Source: Trachythela sp. YZ-2020
Lineage: Eukaryota > Cnidaria > Anthozoa > Malacalcyonacea > Clavulariidae
Assembly (NCBI GenBank): GCA_016169945.1
Contig: JADLSH010000088.1
Coordinates: 372,001-436,000 of the forward strand
DNA length: 64,000 nucleotides
Reading direction: 5' to 3'
The stretch's first letter is position 1. Every line of letters starts with the position of its first letter. Positions 10,951 to 23,059 of this stretch are shown here, piece by piece. Position numbers and translations under genes: made by a program. Under the pieces are notes generated by a model. That model ran no database searches and was not told where the DNA came from. It saw only the letters and a program-made list of their open reading frames with translations.

Positions 10951-11799
10951 GACTATATTCATGAATATACTAATCTTGTCTGGTATAGTGCTATGAGCCG
11001 CATACTTTGCGTATTGTACTACCTATCTCTATTTTCATACCTATTAATAGGATGCTATACATGAGTCTACTCTTGTCTCGTGTATTGTCTCTAAACAATG
11101 TATGTCAAATATTTTCTTTTACTACAACTTTCTATTACTGCATGCCACATAAGGTCCAGCGCATGAGTTTGCGTGACCGATATGAACATCAAAACATTTC
11201 CCTTGTTATAATTTCCTATTTCCCAGCAAATCTGTCAACAGCTACTTTGTCTACTACCACACAACTGCACAAACAACCCAGGCACTGTAAATTGTTTGGG
11301 ATACTCCTGTATCTGAATTGCCGGGTTTCAATTCGCGTGGTATAGATATTCCTTGGTAAATAACCCCCCCCCCCCTTTCACCAAATTTTTCCACGTCAGA
11401 GAACTTGCTTGTTTCCGTTTTCCCGTTGTTAATAAGACGAAGTAAAGCACGGAGTAAAGATATGAATGAAACCAGGCGATGTTAACTCCTGAATTCCACG
11501 TCAATCCCTGATTTGCTGCATCATCGTTCCCAACTAAATTATGAACTCTAGTGCATTCTGTTGTAAGATCTGTATTGTTCACATTACTGCATGCATTGCG
11601 AGAATGAAATTAGTACTGGGGCTCAGCTAGTTTACAACGCAAAGATTTCATACTGAAGTCTAAACTTAAAAATATTTATATAATGCAAGATCAAGATATA
11701 ATCTTGCTGCTTGCCCCTGTTTGCTAATCTAAGCTTGCGGGTTAAAAGTTTTTAATGCAATCAATTCCATGCAGAAATTTTCGTTCGCGGACACTGTTT
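10951..11799. other. No recognised gene; poly-C run
   Basis: Includes a 112-codon open frame (11007-11345) without domain features and a C13 tract at about 11366-11378. Nothing else recognisable. Confidence 0.35.
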
Positions 11800-12156
11800 A
11801 TTAGAGAGTTTACGATTTAAGACGCGGCTAGAGAAGACGCGCTAGAAAAGCTTGGTAACTAGCGCGGCCAACGCGTCTTGTGTAATTTCAACGCGTAGTT
11901 AACGATTCTACGACGGGATTTTGTCAATTTCACGTTGTGATCACTACGCTGTGAATTTCAAGTGAGTATCGAATAATTTTGCATAAAAAACTGGAATTTA
12001 AGTTCTTAACTTTTTAGTTTTGATGAATTAGTACCTTTGATTACATTTTCTGTGGTATTTAATCGTTCAATTTTGTACAAACCATTTGTGTATCACATTG
12101 TGTTTACACCAGTGGCGTCCATATTTTATCCTAGAACTGCAACACTACTTAAAAGT

Positions 12157-13946
12157 ATGTCTGATATAAAAGACAGAAATGAACAACGCCAGAAGAGTGA
12201 GAAGACACCTACTAAGTAAGTTGCATCGTAAATTTGACAAATGACAATCGAACTATATTTAGATTGCTCATTGCTGGGTAGTCTTTGAATCAGCCAATAC
12301 GCCAAAATAACTTAATAGTTGTATTAATATTTAAATGGTGCAATATACATAATAATGTAGGTTTTTTTAACGTGCAGTTCTACACAAAATGTGCAGGATA
12401 TGGATATTTATTGTAGAAAACTAAAGTAATTGAAGGAATAAATGGAATACATACAGCTTCAATAACAAAAGCAGTACCAGAATATTGATTTTCTCATAAC
12501 AAACTTAACGGTATATTTTTTGCTGACAATTTTCAGCATCGTTTTTCTATTTGTAAGGATGAGAATCAGTTAATGAAAGTTTATTAATTAGAAAAAAATT
12601 GTGCCATTTGCACGAGTTGGATTTCATGCTATGACATGTCGCAGGGCCTTTTTTAACTAATATACTGAGGGGCCAAAGCCCAGCCCCCATGTTAGCCCCC
12701 CAGTAAGCTATCCCCCCCCCAGTGAAGGTCTCTTTTGTCCAAAGTATAAGCAAAAGAGGGAAAAATGACTTAGTTCAAAAGAGAGTTATGATATTCTCAT
12801 AACAAAACATTGCTTTTATACCAAAAGCGCAGTCTGCTTAGATGGGATATTTCAAAAATTGTCTCTGAAAATGCAGGAAATCAAGCTACAGAAACTCAAA
12901 AATACAAGACTTTTCTGGGGGAGGACCCCCAGATCCGCCACCAAGTCCACACTACTTCAATATACCGCATTCATGTTAGCTCCCTTTTCGTTGGTGTTCA
13001 CCCCCATTAACCATTTCTTAAAAAAGGTCCTGACATGTTGTGACAGTATAACAAAATGTGCAATTCTAAATTTTTCTTAAGAAAACCCTGAATTAGTTCG
13101 TACCACGTTTTCATGATGCATTTTAATAATTGTTTGTTTACTTTTTACTTGGTTATTATTATATATTATTTTTTCTTTTTAGCAGTTATGATAATATATA
13201 ATTATAGTTTCATTTCCCTTTTTTCAGACAAAAAATGTCTTGGACATATGACCATGACATAATGCTGTGCAGGGAAGTCCTAGTTGAAGAACCCTATAAG
13301 ATGAAACTTGGTTCACGTGAACGTGGTCAATGTTGGGAGAAAATTTCAAGTTCATGCAACCGAATTGCAAATCCATGTTTTATGGTTGATCAAAGAGCAG
13401 TGCGTGAGCATTTCACAAAGCTTATTAGAGATCACAAAAGAAAAATAGCAGCAGAGGAAAGGGCAAGTGGAATAAGTCCAGAGCATACAGAGTTGGATGA
13501 TGCAATGGAGGATATCATGGAGAGAATGAAAGAAGCAGAAGAACAGGTTGCTAGAGGGGAAGAAAAGAAGGAAAAGAGTGTCGAGATAGAAAGTGCAACT
13601 GCTGAGAGTGTGAGAAAGAGATCAATGGAGAGACTTTCACAAACCAGGGAAAGGGAATCTGACCAAGAAGGTGCCAGTGGGAAGAAGAGGTTAAGGTGAC
13701 ACAATCGAATATCTTAAGGATAAAAATGATAAAGATCTGTCCATAAGGAAAGAAGAAATTGAACTAAAAAGGAAAGAGTTGGTTCTGAGAGAGAATGAAG
13801 CAGAAAAACAATGGGAGTTAAAGCAAAGAGAACAAGATTTGAAAGAGAAGGAGATTCAGCTAAGAAAAGAGGAAGAAGAAGCTAGAAACAAAGAAAAAAA
13901 TGATTTGATTGCTATATTGCAGCAACAAAATAAACTGTTGGTTTGA
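12157..13946 (+). pseudogene. Harbinger Myb/SANT-like accessory protein, two exons, one frameshift
   Basis: Exon 1 is 12157-12215 (starts MSDIKDRN; donor AA|GTAAGT). Exon 2 starts at 13228 after ttttttcag. Joining them keeps phase exactly, giving ...KTPTK-QK-MSWTYDHD, which supports the splice. Residues from MSWTYDHDIMLCREV through LIRDHKRK form the trihelix/Myb-like DNA-binding region, and after it comes a long E/K-rich coiled coil. Near 13697 the frame shifts, and the coiled coil continues (DTIEYLKDKND ... AILQQQNKLLV) to a TGA at 13944-13946. In Harbinger elements this protein binds the transposon ends and helps move the transposase into the nucleus. An ATG-only start at 13235 is possible if the intron is not used. 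Confidence 0.8.
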
Positions 13947-14218
13947 CTTATAGAACAAGAACATAAGAAGAATTAGGACATGGTATGAATATTATATTTA
14001 AATTATTTTCGTAAAAAAATTCACACATTGTTAAAATATTTTTGTCAGTTAATAATAGTTTTCAATAATTACTTATTTGCAATTAATATTACTACATTTT
14101 TGTTATGGAATTAATTGAATTGATTAATTTACATTATGAATTTAAGATTATAAAACTTGCTTTAATTAACTTCCCAAATCCATAGCTGAATTTCTGGCTT
14201 TTAAACATTCTCCAGAAA

Positions 14219-15287
14219 CTATACAAAATATTCATTCAGTGCTGGTGGTTGTAATTTAAAAAATGCTGATGTTGTGTTGCCATATAGGCAAGTGAGAGCA
14301 TTCCTTAACAGGGCACTGACTATGTAAAATTTCCCAAGAGCACTCAGCCCAATTTTAAGGTTCTTCTTAAAATCAACAAATTTGAAATAGTTTGTTATGT
14401 CACCAAAGACCCATTCCATGGATACTCGGACTCGGCTCATGGATTGATTGAAGACCTGCTCTTCCATCGTTAGTACTGCACGTCTTGGATAAGGGCACTG
14501 TAAATGCAGACGATGTGGATTGGCAGGATCGCCATACAGGCATAACTCTTGACCAGTTGGTGAAAATGAATGCTCCTCCAGCTGATTCAATAAGCCTGAC
14601 ATTGCCAGCAATCTACTGTCATGCCGTCTTCCTTCTACAGGGCCATACAGGTTTGCTATCACACCATTAGGTGCCACAACCGACTGAAACTTGAGGGCGT
14701 GGGCCTTCTTGTGGCCATTATAAACCAATCTCTGATCCCGCTTTGGTCTGCAAATAGGCCTGACCGTGCCGTCAATAAAGCCCCAACAGTTATCAAGAGC
14801 AGCCCCTTTCTCATGAATGGTTGCAGCATACAGTTGTAGGTTTGCAGGAGATAGCCAGGGTTGATCGAGTTCTTGAAGAAGGTAACTGTACTTATCATAT
14901 AGTTCGTCAATCATCATGTTTGATATGATGCAGAGTTGAGGTACAGGTCTTCCAAATCTAGGTACAAGGTCTGCGTATCTGCATGGATTTAGCAAAGCGC
15001 TTAAGGCAAATGCAAAGAGCCTCCACCGAGTCCACAACTAGTCCATTATAACACCTGTAAACCTCAGGAAGTCCAAACGTTGCTACAAGACTATAAATAT
15101 CATCTTTTTTAAATCGCATTTCAACCTCACACTCATCATTTTCTATTTCTTCTAGGCTAAACATTTCGTATTTCCAGTACGGGAGACATGAATGCAAATT
15201 GGACTGCCGGTTTCTTTCTTGCAAAAGCAAGAACTCTTCGTCATTTATTATATTTTCTGCATTAAACAGCAGAAGTTCATTTTCCAT
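14219..15287 (-). pseudogene. Harbinger DDE transposase (HARBI1-like), one frameshift
   Basis: The start codon is at 15287-15285 (MENELLLF). The N-terminal part ends ...VVDSVEALCICLKRFA, and the next conserved motif, PCRYADLVPRFGRP, lies in another frame. An extra base near 14996 separates them. The DDE_Tnp_4 core follows: WGFIDGTVRPICRP (first D), YGPVEGRRHDSRLL (the HDS region), LYGDPA, and SMEWVFGDI (catalytic E). The C-terminus SALLRN...LNEYFV is present. Full length would be about 355 residues, normal for the family. It lies head-on to the Myb-like gene, with ~270 bp between their ends. Function: cut-and-paste transposition in the nucleus; this copy would need the frameshift to be an assembly error. 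Confidence 0.88.
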
Positions 15288-15485
15288 TTAAATTCGCTCT
15301 TTTTGAATTTGCTCTTTATAGATTTTGAAAAACCTATAATTTTCCCGCCAAAATTAATGTTTTACGCTAGCGCGTTGTGTTTCCTAACGTAGGGAACAGA
15401 ATAAGACGACGCGGCTTGGGCCGCGCTAGTTACCAAGCTTTTCTAACGCGTCTTCTCTAGCCGTGTCGCAAATCGTAAACTCTCT

Positions 15486-16734
15486 ATTAGCCTTGGCACG
15501 AGGCTGTGTGCATTGATGCTGATACTTCTTTGATTTGTAAAGATAGCGGAGCTATGTGGGGAGCTGCTGGAGATCTTGGCCCTACCCAGGTTTTCCTGTA
15601 CTGCAGGTTTTCTCTGGCCTCCCTGATTATCCAGCCTTGGCATAAGTGTTGGCATCATGCATGTGCACGGCATTCTGATATTAGCCCTCAGTTTTTTTTT
15701 TCGATTTCCTTCTCGCACTTAGATACGTTTCCTTTGGAGCATGGAGTAATAACTGATGGAAAGTTACCTATGAAATGGGTCTTCGTAATAGCAACAACTT
15801 ACATAATTTATGTTTGCACACTTTAACTGTGCCAATACATATTGCGATAACTCAGACCAGTTCCAGCATGTAGGTCAGAAAATATCGACACATCAAAAAT
15901 CAACATAAATACGGAAAACGGCCCAAAAACTGTAGACTGTTTCTACAGCTTCGAATTCCAAACCTATTTCTCTAATTACGCTTCCATCTTTTACTGCTCC
16001 TACGCATATTTATAAATATGCGTAATCAATAAACTCGGCTCAGCTTCCCGTGGCGGAAATGACAATATGTACTTTGTACAGATTGTAATTAATGGCAGGG
16101 AAGTGCTGTCCGTTGGGACAACACTTCGCCACGTGAAGTGCATTTTACAGGTCATTCAGGTCGTAAATGCGACCTAATGACCTGACCTAGAGACACGATG
16201 GGTCAGTCATACATAGTTGAGTACCCTGCACCAATGGTTGGTCACCAAGTCCAACTAGGACTCAATTTCAACGAGCTGACAGACCTGAACGGGGGGTCGC
16301 CGTCCCCCCCCCGTTATCTAGAGGCCCACCGTCTCCTCTAGAATAACCTACAGTTTTTGCATGCTCTGTCAGGTCTTCAGTGCCCTTACTGTCTCAGTGT
16401 AACTAAGGGTGGTCTCTAGACCATCAGGCCTCAACTCGCTGAACAACATGCCAGAGCTGGCTCAACCCTCTGCCATCTAGGGGACCTCCGTCTCCTCTAG
16501 GTAAAAACGTAGGTTCGCTAGAGCCTCTAGACTGTTCGAGCACTTCCTTGCCCAAAATATATGCCACAAAATGCGTCTGTTGTGTGTGTTGTCTGCTGAA
16601 TTTGCCGGTTGCCCAAAGTACTTTACGATATATTTCAACATATTAAACTTCATTAACCATGTATTGACTTGGTAATTATACAATATGAACATCTATTTTT
16701 TTCACAGTCAGTCAATGTCAGTCGACCATAAAAT
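15486..16734. other. No recognised gene; GC-rich patches and small palindromes
   Basis: Contains a 24-bp palindrome around 15997-16020 (acgcatatttataaatatgcgt). From 16070 to 16520 is a block richer in G+C than its surroundings, with the direct repeat ccgtctcctctag at about 16329 and 16488 and a C/G tract near 16290-16312. No protein family is apparent in any frame. Confidence 0.35.
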
Positions 16735-17232
16735 ACGATCGAGGTAGCTAGAGATAAGTTCGGTGGGACAACCGCAAGCAGAGACAATGGATCTACCTGG
16801 GTTGTCGGGTTTGTGGATTTTGGGGTAAGAAGTACATGACGGGTGTGCGAGGTGTGGTGGTTATGAGATGCTTGGCAGTTTCAGGAAGATAACCAGAGGC
16901 GATGAAATTCTTGATGGTTGTCGAAATGTTGGTTTGAATGGTAGAAGTCAAATCATTGTCAATTTTACTGTTAAAGGTGCTGTCACTTAATTGTCGACGA
17001 GCTTCATTGCGCTATAAGTCAGTTCTCCAAACAACAAAAGCACCACCTTTATCAGCAGGTTTGATAACCATGTCTTCACGAGCACGGAGTGATTTAAGAG
17101 AACTAATTTCAGCTTCAGTGAGGTTAGATGGCCTTTTGGGCCTAAATTTCGGGAGTTGTTCTATGTCATGTCGACATTGTCGAATGAATAGCTCTAGGGA
17201 CCCATGTTGGTCTTCTGGAGACCGCCATGGCT
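16735..17232 (-). pseudogene. Penelope-like reverse transcriptase fragment
   Basis: On the minus strand the N-terminal half of a Penelope-like RT can be followed: LPKFRPKRPSNLTEAE, MVIKPADKGGAFVVW, ARRQLSDSTF, and TTPRTPVMYFLP in one frame. After a one-base shift come KIHKPDNPGRSIVSA and CPTELISSYL. An in-frame TAG lies after RTDL. The KPADKGG and PKIHKP...GRPI motifs are characteristic of PLE RTs. The palm with the catalytic aspartates and the GIY-YIG endonuclease are absent; similarity ends at both edges abruptly. The other strand is open for 98 codons only as a shadow. Confidence 0.82.
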
Positions 17233-18359
17233 AGAAATCCAATACAGTATGGCGGAAATCAAATTATACTCCGAAACTTGAAAAGTTAACACATTCACTT
17301 ATGAGAATTTATATTTAATATGCGCATACTTTCGAGTTTGACGTCCGAAATATTTTGTGCAGAGCATTTCGACTGCTGCTGTAAGTAGTTTGCGAAGAGA
17401 ACTGATAAATCCTCATCAATATTATTGTTATGGTGCGACTGCCTCAGTAGAAATACATTGAAGAGTTAGTGAGGTATTGACGGACTTTCTACATGAAGAT
17501 CCCGATGATGTTGTCACAATATCCTTGGTGCACTGCTTTACGTTAGTATTTGGGTTAGAATTTGGATCAGAGTTAGGAGTAGGATTAGCTAGGATTAGTG
17601 TTACGATTCGTTGAGTTTAGGATTGGATTTAGGATTGTATAGCTAGATTAGGAATATTTTAAGGGTAAGAAAGCAATGTTTAATACTGTGGTTGCTAAAC
17701 ATATGGAAATTGACCCGAAATACTTGAATCAAATGAAAGCTTCCTCACAGATGAAGAGAAAAAATACAACATCGTACCTTACTGATTCTGTCGACGACAA
17801 TTTCAAAACAAGAGTACAGGCATGTAGTCTTCAACGTCTACCATGTCCAAGTGTTGTTTGACAAAGTCAACGGCCCTCATATAAGCAGGGTCGCAGAGAC
17901 TATATGGTTTGCACACATTATAATGATTGGCAGAAAGTGGGATGAATTCACCAACCCCGGTCCACGAAATTTTTTTTGAGGAAAAAAAGATGCATGTTTA
18001 AAATACTCGCTCTCAACATTTACTTTGGCCACCGGGAGATTTGATTCCTGACATTATTACGTTGTCGGATTACATGAAATATTTCTGCATCCCTGAGAAA
18101 TAGCCTGATATTATAGACCTCGCAGTAAAACTTGCATATATTCAAGACCATTTTCAAACGAGGTGTGCCTTAAGGCGAGAAGTCAGCCCGAGAATTTAAC
18201 CCGCTATAGAAACTATCGCGCCTACATTTATTTGGAGATTTGCTATAAATTAGAAGAGCTAAAAACAGTACAAATATTCTCCTGTCAATAACTCTGACAC
18301 TGCAAATAACAACAATCTCGTTATTCGAACTAGCATCTTTGACTTCTCTTCACACATAA
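17233..18359. other. No recognised gene; degenerate TTAGGA-like repeats
   Basis: Bases 17545-17660 are a degenerate run of ttagga/ggatta-type hexamers (gttaggagtaggattagc...). The rest is AT-rich with no supportable coding segment; a 61-codon open frame at 17676-17861 has no features. Confidence 0.4.
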
Positions 18360-18690
18360 AAATTTCACAACTTGTCAAAAAGATGTGTTCGTAACAGGCT
18401 TGTAGCAAGCTTGTCAACAAGTTGTACTTATGTTGTCATTTTGGCAAGTTGCTACAAGGTTTTTAATCACAACTTGTTAACAAGTTGTTGAATTGACGGC
18501 GATAACAAGTTGTTTGAACAACTTGTAACAAGTCTGTTGAGTCGACAACCTTGTAGCAAGTTGTCAACAAGCCGTTGACAACTTGTCAACAATCTGGGAA
18601 CAAGCTGTGCGAACACATCCTGATGACAAGTTTTTGAAACAGCGTTGGTACAATTCTGCTGCAGGTTTGTTACAACTTGCGCGTTTTTAC
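18360..18690. repeat. 'acaagttgt'-rich repeat, copy 1 (uninterrupted)
   Basis: Dense in caacttgt/acaagttg words in both orientations (aacaagttg, caacttgt, gcaagttgtcaacaag), ending in ggtttgttacaacttgcgcg and tttttacgtgtgtgg. A second copy starting at about 19428 follows the same order but is interrupted by two transposons. The alternating self-complementary words would let it fold extensively. It acts here as a target for other elements. Confidence 0.7.
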
Positions 18691-18947
18691 GTGTGTGGCC
18701 GCTCAATCGAACCAATAGGGTCTGGGAGAGAGTTTTATCAAATTTATGTGCACGAAATTTTATCGTGATGACCTATGGCTTGTCTTGAAGAACATGTAAA
18801 TAAATGTTTCAAATCTATTACATATCAAATATATTACATAATCAAACGAAAAAGCTCTTTATATAAGTTGGAGACAACGAATATTTGGTTGCTCTTTACA
18901 GTGCCAAGCCGTTAATTGTGAATTGGTTCATATATTTTTTAAGGTCT

Positions 18948-19126
18948 GTTCACAAGATCTGATTGGTCGGATCCGATTCTCTTCCTGACGTATGTGATTT
19001 CACACAATACGGCATCAAGTACACTTCTCGCCAGGTATGAGCCAATCGCCTTACTCTTGTCAGCAAATCCAGTAAATCACATACGTGAAGAGGAGCATCG
19101 GATCAAACAAATCGGATCGTGTGAAC
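18948..19126. mobile_element. Foldback MITE, 179 bp
   Basis: Two ~53-bp arms are imperfect reverse complements: gttcacaagatctgatt...gacgtatgtgattt on the left and aaatcacatacgtgaag...atcggatcgtgtgaac on the right, with a ~70-bp loop. No coding content. The target duplication is not clear. Confidence 0.7.
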
Positions 19127-19495
19127 ATGCGTTTAGGATAATTCGGTACTAAAACAATTAAGTTATAATACCTGCGGAGTCGGGAGAAACTACGAGTGTG
19201 TCTCGTACAATTCTTGCCGGTCTTCGAGATATTCCGACCTATATAAAAATATATATTAATATTTTCAGAGTGGTAGGGAATTTTCGAGTTAGGCCCCCGT
19301 CCCGACACGTTCTTTTTCGTTGGGGCAGAACTCGATGAACATCGGGCTCGTTTCGCGATTCGAGTTAAGCCTCAAAGAAAAATGACTTGTCGGGAGCTTA
19401 ACACGAAAAGGGCTTAACTGGAACATGTTGTAACAAGTCTGTCGAGTCAACAACAGAACAACCTTGTGGCAAGTTGTCAACAAGCCGTTGACAGT

Positions 19496-20016
19496 CAGTG
19501 ATGTATTTAATAGCCGAGCAACGGGCCACTGGCCCGGTTGTGTTACACTCTTGGACCGGTTTTAAACTGTGCTAAAATCTAGAAGATTCAGGTGTGTTAG
19601 TGTAAATCTTTGTGTGGAAATCGGAGCAATTGTCTCCACAAGAATTTGGATTAGACCAGTTGCTGAAAGTAAAGACAAAGAATGAATAACGACGTCCAAC
19701 ACCCTGCATCAAGATACTTCTCAACTGCCATCGGAAGTTATTGATTTAGGTTAGGTACATTATAGCTTTAGCGAACAGTTATTCCTAATTTAGTGGATGA
19801 CATAGAAGAGTTGGAACACATTATAATACTTGAAACTAACATATTATCCAAAAAATTGCCGACATTTCAAAATTTCCCTGGGGACTGAAGTATACCACAG
19901 TAAGCTCTTATGTAACCACTAGTATGCCCCGGATTCGCAGCTCCACGAATTGATGTTATCGCCCCCCCCCAGATTTAAGATTAGCCCGGCTACCCCATTT
20001 CTTATCTACATCACTG
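19496..20016. mobile_element. Short hAT-like non-autonomous element, 521 bp
   Basis: Ends CAGTGATGTA (19496) and TACATCACTG (20016) are perfect 10-bp inverted repeats, with further imperfect matches (AGCCG / CGGCT) inside. It lies within copy 2 of the 'acaagttgt' repeat; flanking sequence resumes that repeat. No clean target duplication is visible, and part of the target was lost. The CAGTG start suggests hAT, but this is weak evidence. Confidence 0.55.
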
Positions 20017-20104
20017 AGCAGTGCTACACATCCTGATAACAAGTTGTTAAAACAATATCAGTACAAATCTGCTGCAGGTTTGTTACAACTTGTGCGTTTT
20101 TACG

Positions 20105-23054
20105 CAGGGGCGGATCCAGGGGGTGTCAAACGTGGCTCAAGACACGGTCAGATTTTTGCGATCCTGATTTGTGAAACTTCGTTCATAAGGACGAAATGAG
20201 TATTGATTAATAAACGAATTTGTCTCATTCATATTCAATTCAAATACTTTTTGCATATTTTATAGTTATAAACTAAAAACCTTTACCTTGCGTCAAAATC
20301 TCGAAATATTAGCAAATAACCACGAATAGCTGCGTGTTTTATTATTAAAGCGGGGGAAACCCCGCGAAGATTGAATATTTTGCATATCAAATAGTTTTCT
20401 ACGACAATTCACCGATATCTGTACGTACTAGGCTCTTCACGTTCGGAAAGAACTCGTAAAATGCGACTGCGATTTTGCGACACGGTCCGCGGTTCTACTG
20501 TTACTAAATATAGTAACTTCTGGCCACATTGAGACACGGTGAAGGGTATCAAGCCAATCACAGAGCAAGATTTTGTGACGTGAGACACGGTGAGACACGG
20601 TAGCCATGTTTTCGTTGCGCAATAGTGCCCAAGGAGTTGTATTCGGTAAATTCTCGGTAGAATCTCGACGGCTAACTTCTACTTCGCATTTGCATTGCAA
20701 ATCGAAGAAACCGAAGATAGTGGTTTTGTTGTATTAAAGATACAGCTATACAACCTCGTACAAATTTAGGCAACTATGTGTATATCTAGTGTCTGTGGCC
20801 TGTCAATTTGTGACTGATTTCAACATCAATGAAGCAATGTTTACAAATTTATAAGGTAAGGATTCCTCGTTTTGTTCTTGGAATATACTTCTATTAGACG
20901 AATATACAAACCAATACGTGCATTATGTAAATTAAGTCAGAATATTTAAGAACTAAATGAGGCGCGATTTCGCGTCATTGTATAAATCTCGTGTGTGTTT
21001 ATGTCAAATGTGACCTTTCTAATCCGTCAAATTGCTGAATTATATAGTCTATATAGTGATTCAGTGACAGTATCAGTGTATCACTGCCTGGACGGTTATT
21101 GTAAGTCCCTATAACCTTATTTAGTTTTATTTAAATTCAGTGAAAACGTGATACGATTTATATGATGTGGTTGCCTACAAATTGATACAATTTTGCTGTG
21201 TTACTGTAAATATATATAAGATATTTGATCAGTTGTTGTTTTGGGGGGTTGTTGTTGGGGGAGGTGGGTTGGGGCCAGAGGAGGGGGGCAGAGCATGTGA
21301 CTGTACATTGCCCTTTAGAATGTATTTTGGAGAATTGTTTATCATTATTTCCACAATTCATCAGGATAGTGCATACTGTATAAGTTTTTGATGTTATAAA
21401 TGCATAATTTGCAGGTTTTCTTGTACGGTATTGGATATGGGTCCACGGCCAACTTCATCTATTTCAGGAAAATTGTTGCTAAGTAGAACCGCTTAGTTGC
21501 CTAAGCTTACTTAGCTGATGTACTATATGGTCTACAAATATATATCACTTATTCAATTATAAAAATGCCAGATGAAGAGAATTTTCTCATTCTTTTGTCC
21601 ATATATCCTTCCTGGTCTGTTTCTCCCTATCTGTTCATTCAGTACTTAGTCAGCCCAGTTTTGTTTTGTACCCTGTCACTGTTGTGCATGCTGAAGGTAA
21701 AGCAACTTACTACTGTAGGATTAGAGATTTTCAGAACAAAATCCTAGCAATGCTTGACATGTGTTTGTTTATAAATCTTCTGTTGTAGAATATTTTAACA
21801 CTATATATATGGACGACACTAAAATCTCCTTACAACTCAAAGGATATACCTTATCCTGAAGAATCCCCTTCCTATGAAACTGCCTTCCCCCAGAAGCCAT
21901 GCAGCTGTTAGATAATGATAAGTCATTTATAAATAAGAACTGGTCCTACCAAGGCAGGTTGACATTTTCTGTGGCCTAGGAAAAACGTCATATGTGAACA
22001 ATAGTATGTTTCAATGTATTCATGTTGTTGCTAGACAAATCATGCATTTGGCACTTTGACAAACATAACACAATATCAATTTATGTTAACAAAGCCAATT
22101 AGCTATTAATAGCTAAATTTTTAGCCTGACTCTGTGAGCCTGGGGTTAATAAGAACAGCAACTAAATATAATGGTTGCAAAGCCACATCTAATGATCCAA
22201 ATTCTGTGTTCATTATTCCATGTCTACTATATATCATCAGACTGCACCTTTTATATTATTGCAATGGTATATCAAGTCAATAATATTGTCTGGTCACTCT
22301 GGTGACGGGCAGAATAGAATACAATGTGTTTCACTCTGATTCAAATTATGTTTCTCTTATCCCTATCAATTTCTCTTATCTTATCTTATCTCATCTTATC
22401 TTATCTTATCAAGGAGTCAAGGTAATAAAGTTTTGAGTTTCTTTACAAAAATGATGTAACTGCATAAGAGATTTCTATGTATAAGCTTCTACTGTTCAAA
22501 TCATAAAAATAATAGATATTTCTATGGTTAAATGCAAGGGATCTTTCTTGGTGGAAACTGGTCTAAATTCCAAGTATTATTCCGGTTTGACTTAAAAGTT
22601 CTGAACACCTAACTACTGTTGTTAAGACAATTAAAGCCTTTTTTCCCCAATTGCTATTGTGCTGCTGTTACAACATGGACCAAAATGAATTTTCCTTACT
22701 ATTTTTGTGTTTTAAGATAATAATAACTTGATATTTTAAGTATTGACTAAGATATTTCGATTTTTTTGCGTCATTTTCATGTTCTTTTTCGTCTAAAATA
22801 CGCGTGTTTAGAGGACAATTTTAGAATGCAGGAAATGGCATTTCCGGGCATGAAATTTCAAAATTTCCCCGGACCCCATTTCGTTAATTTTTGTCTGAAA
22901 TTCGGGTTCGTTGAGAACGAATTTTAGAAATAAATCCGACGCTCAGAATGCAGGAAATGCCATTTGCGTGCTCCAAATTTCAAAAATTTCCCCCCTAGGG
23001 GAACCGGACCTTGTATCCTGACACGGTCAAACTCGGAGGCTGGATCCGCCCCTG
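20105..23054. mobile_element. hAT-like non-autonomous element, 2,950 bp, 5-bp TSD
   Basis: Terminal inverted repeats CAGGGGCGGATCCAG / CTGGATCCGCCCCTG are perfect over 15 bp. The direct repeat TTACG flanks it (20100-20104, 23055-23059), and removing the element restores the reading of copy 1 of the host repeat (tttttacgtgtgt). Both subterminal regions carry gacacggtca motifs, repeated again near 20580-20600, typical of transposase-binding sites. The CAGGGGCGG terminus is hAT-like. No transposase is found; the 87-codon frame at 20437-20700 is a by-product of the repeated motif. The interior holds duplicated segments (22820-23000, 'gcaggaaatg..attt') and a tcttatctta run. Confidence 0.8.
22370..22412 (+). 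repeat. TCTTA pentanucleotide microsatellite
   Basis: About eight (tctta)-type units with one substitution, inside the 2.95-kb hAT-like element. Confidence 0.9.
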
Positions 23055-23059
23055 TTACG

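Larger units (their letters stand above)
11803..15485. mobile_element. PIF/Harbinger DNA transposon, complete, two genes
   Basis: A 3,683-bp element with ~80-bp terminal inverted repeats: the left arm starts AGAGAGTTTACGATTT (11803) and the right arm ends AAATCGTAAACTCTCT (15485). Both arms share ctagagaagacgcg and aaaagcttggtaactagcgcgg further in. A 3-bp direct repeat (ATT) flanks it (11800-11802, 15486-15488), close to the TWA-type 3-bp targets of this superfamily. Inside are a plus-strand Myb/SANT-like gene and a minus-strand DDE_4 (HARBI1-type) transposase, the standard pair for PIF/Harbinger, in convergent orientation. Both genes carry one frameshift, so the copy is probably not autonomous, although it looks young. 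Confidence 0.9.

Noticed and set aside
13432..13704. 90-codon minus-strand frame
   Set aside because: Antisense of the E/K-rich coiled coil of the Myb-like protein; serine/leucine-rich composition is the expected shadow.
16938..17234. 98-codon plus-strand open frame
   Set aside because: It is the antisense of the Penelope-like RT, whose protein motifs are clear on the minus strand.
17545..17660. Interstitial telomere
   Set aside because: The hexamers are highly degenerate and mixed in phase; no clean TTAGGG run exists.
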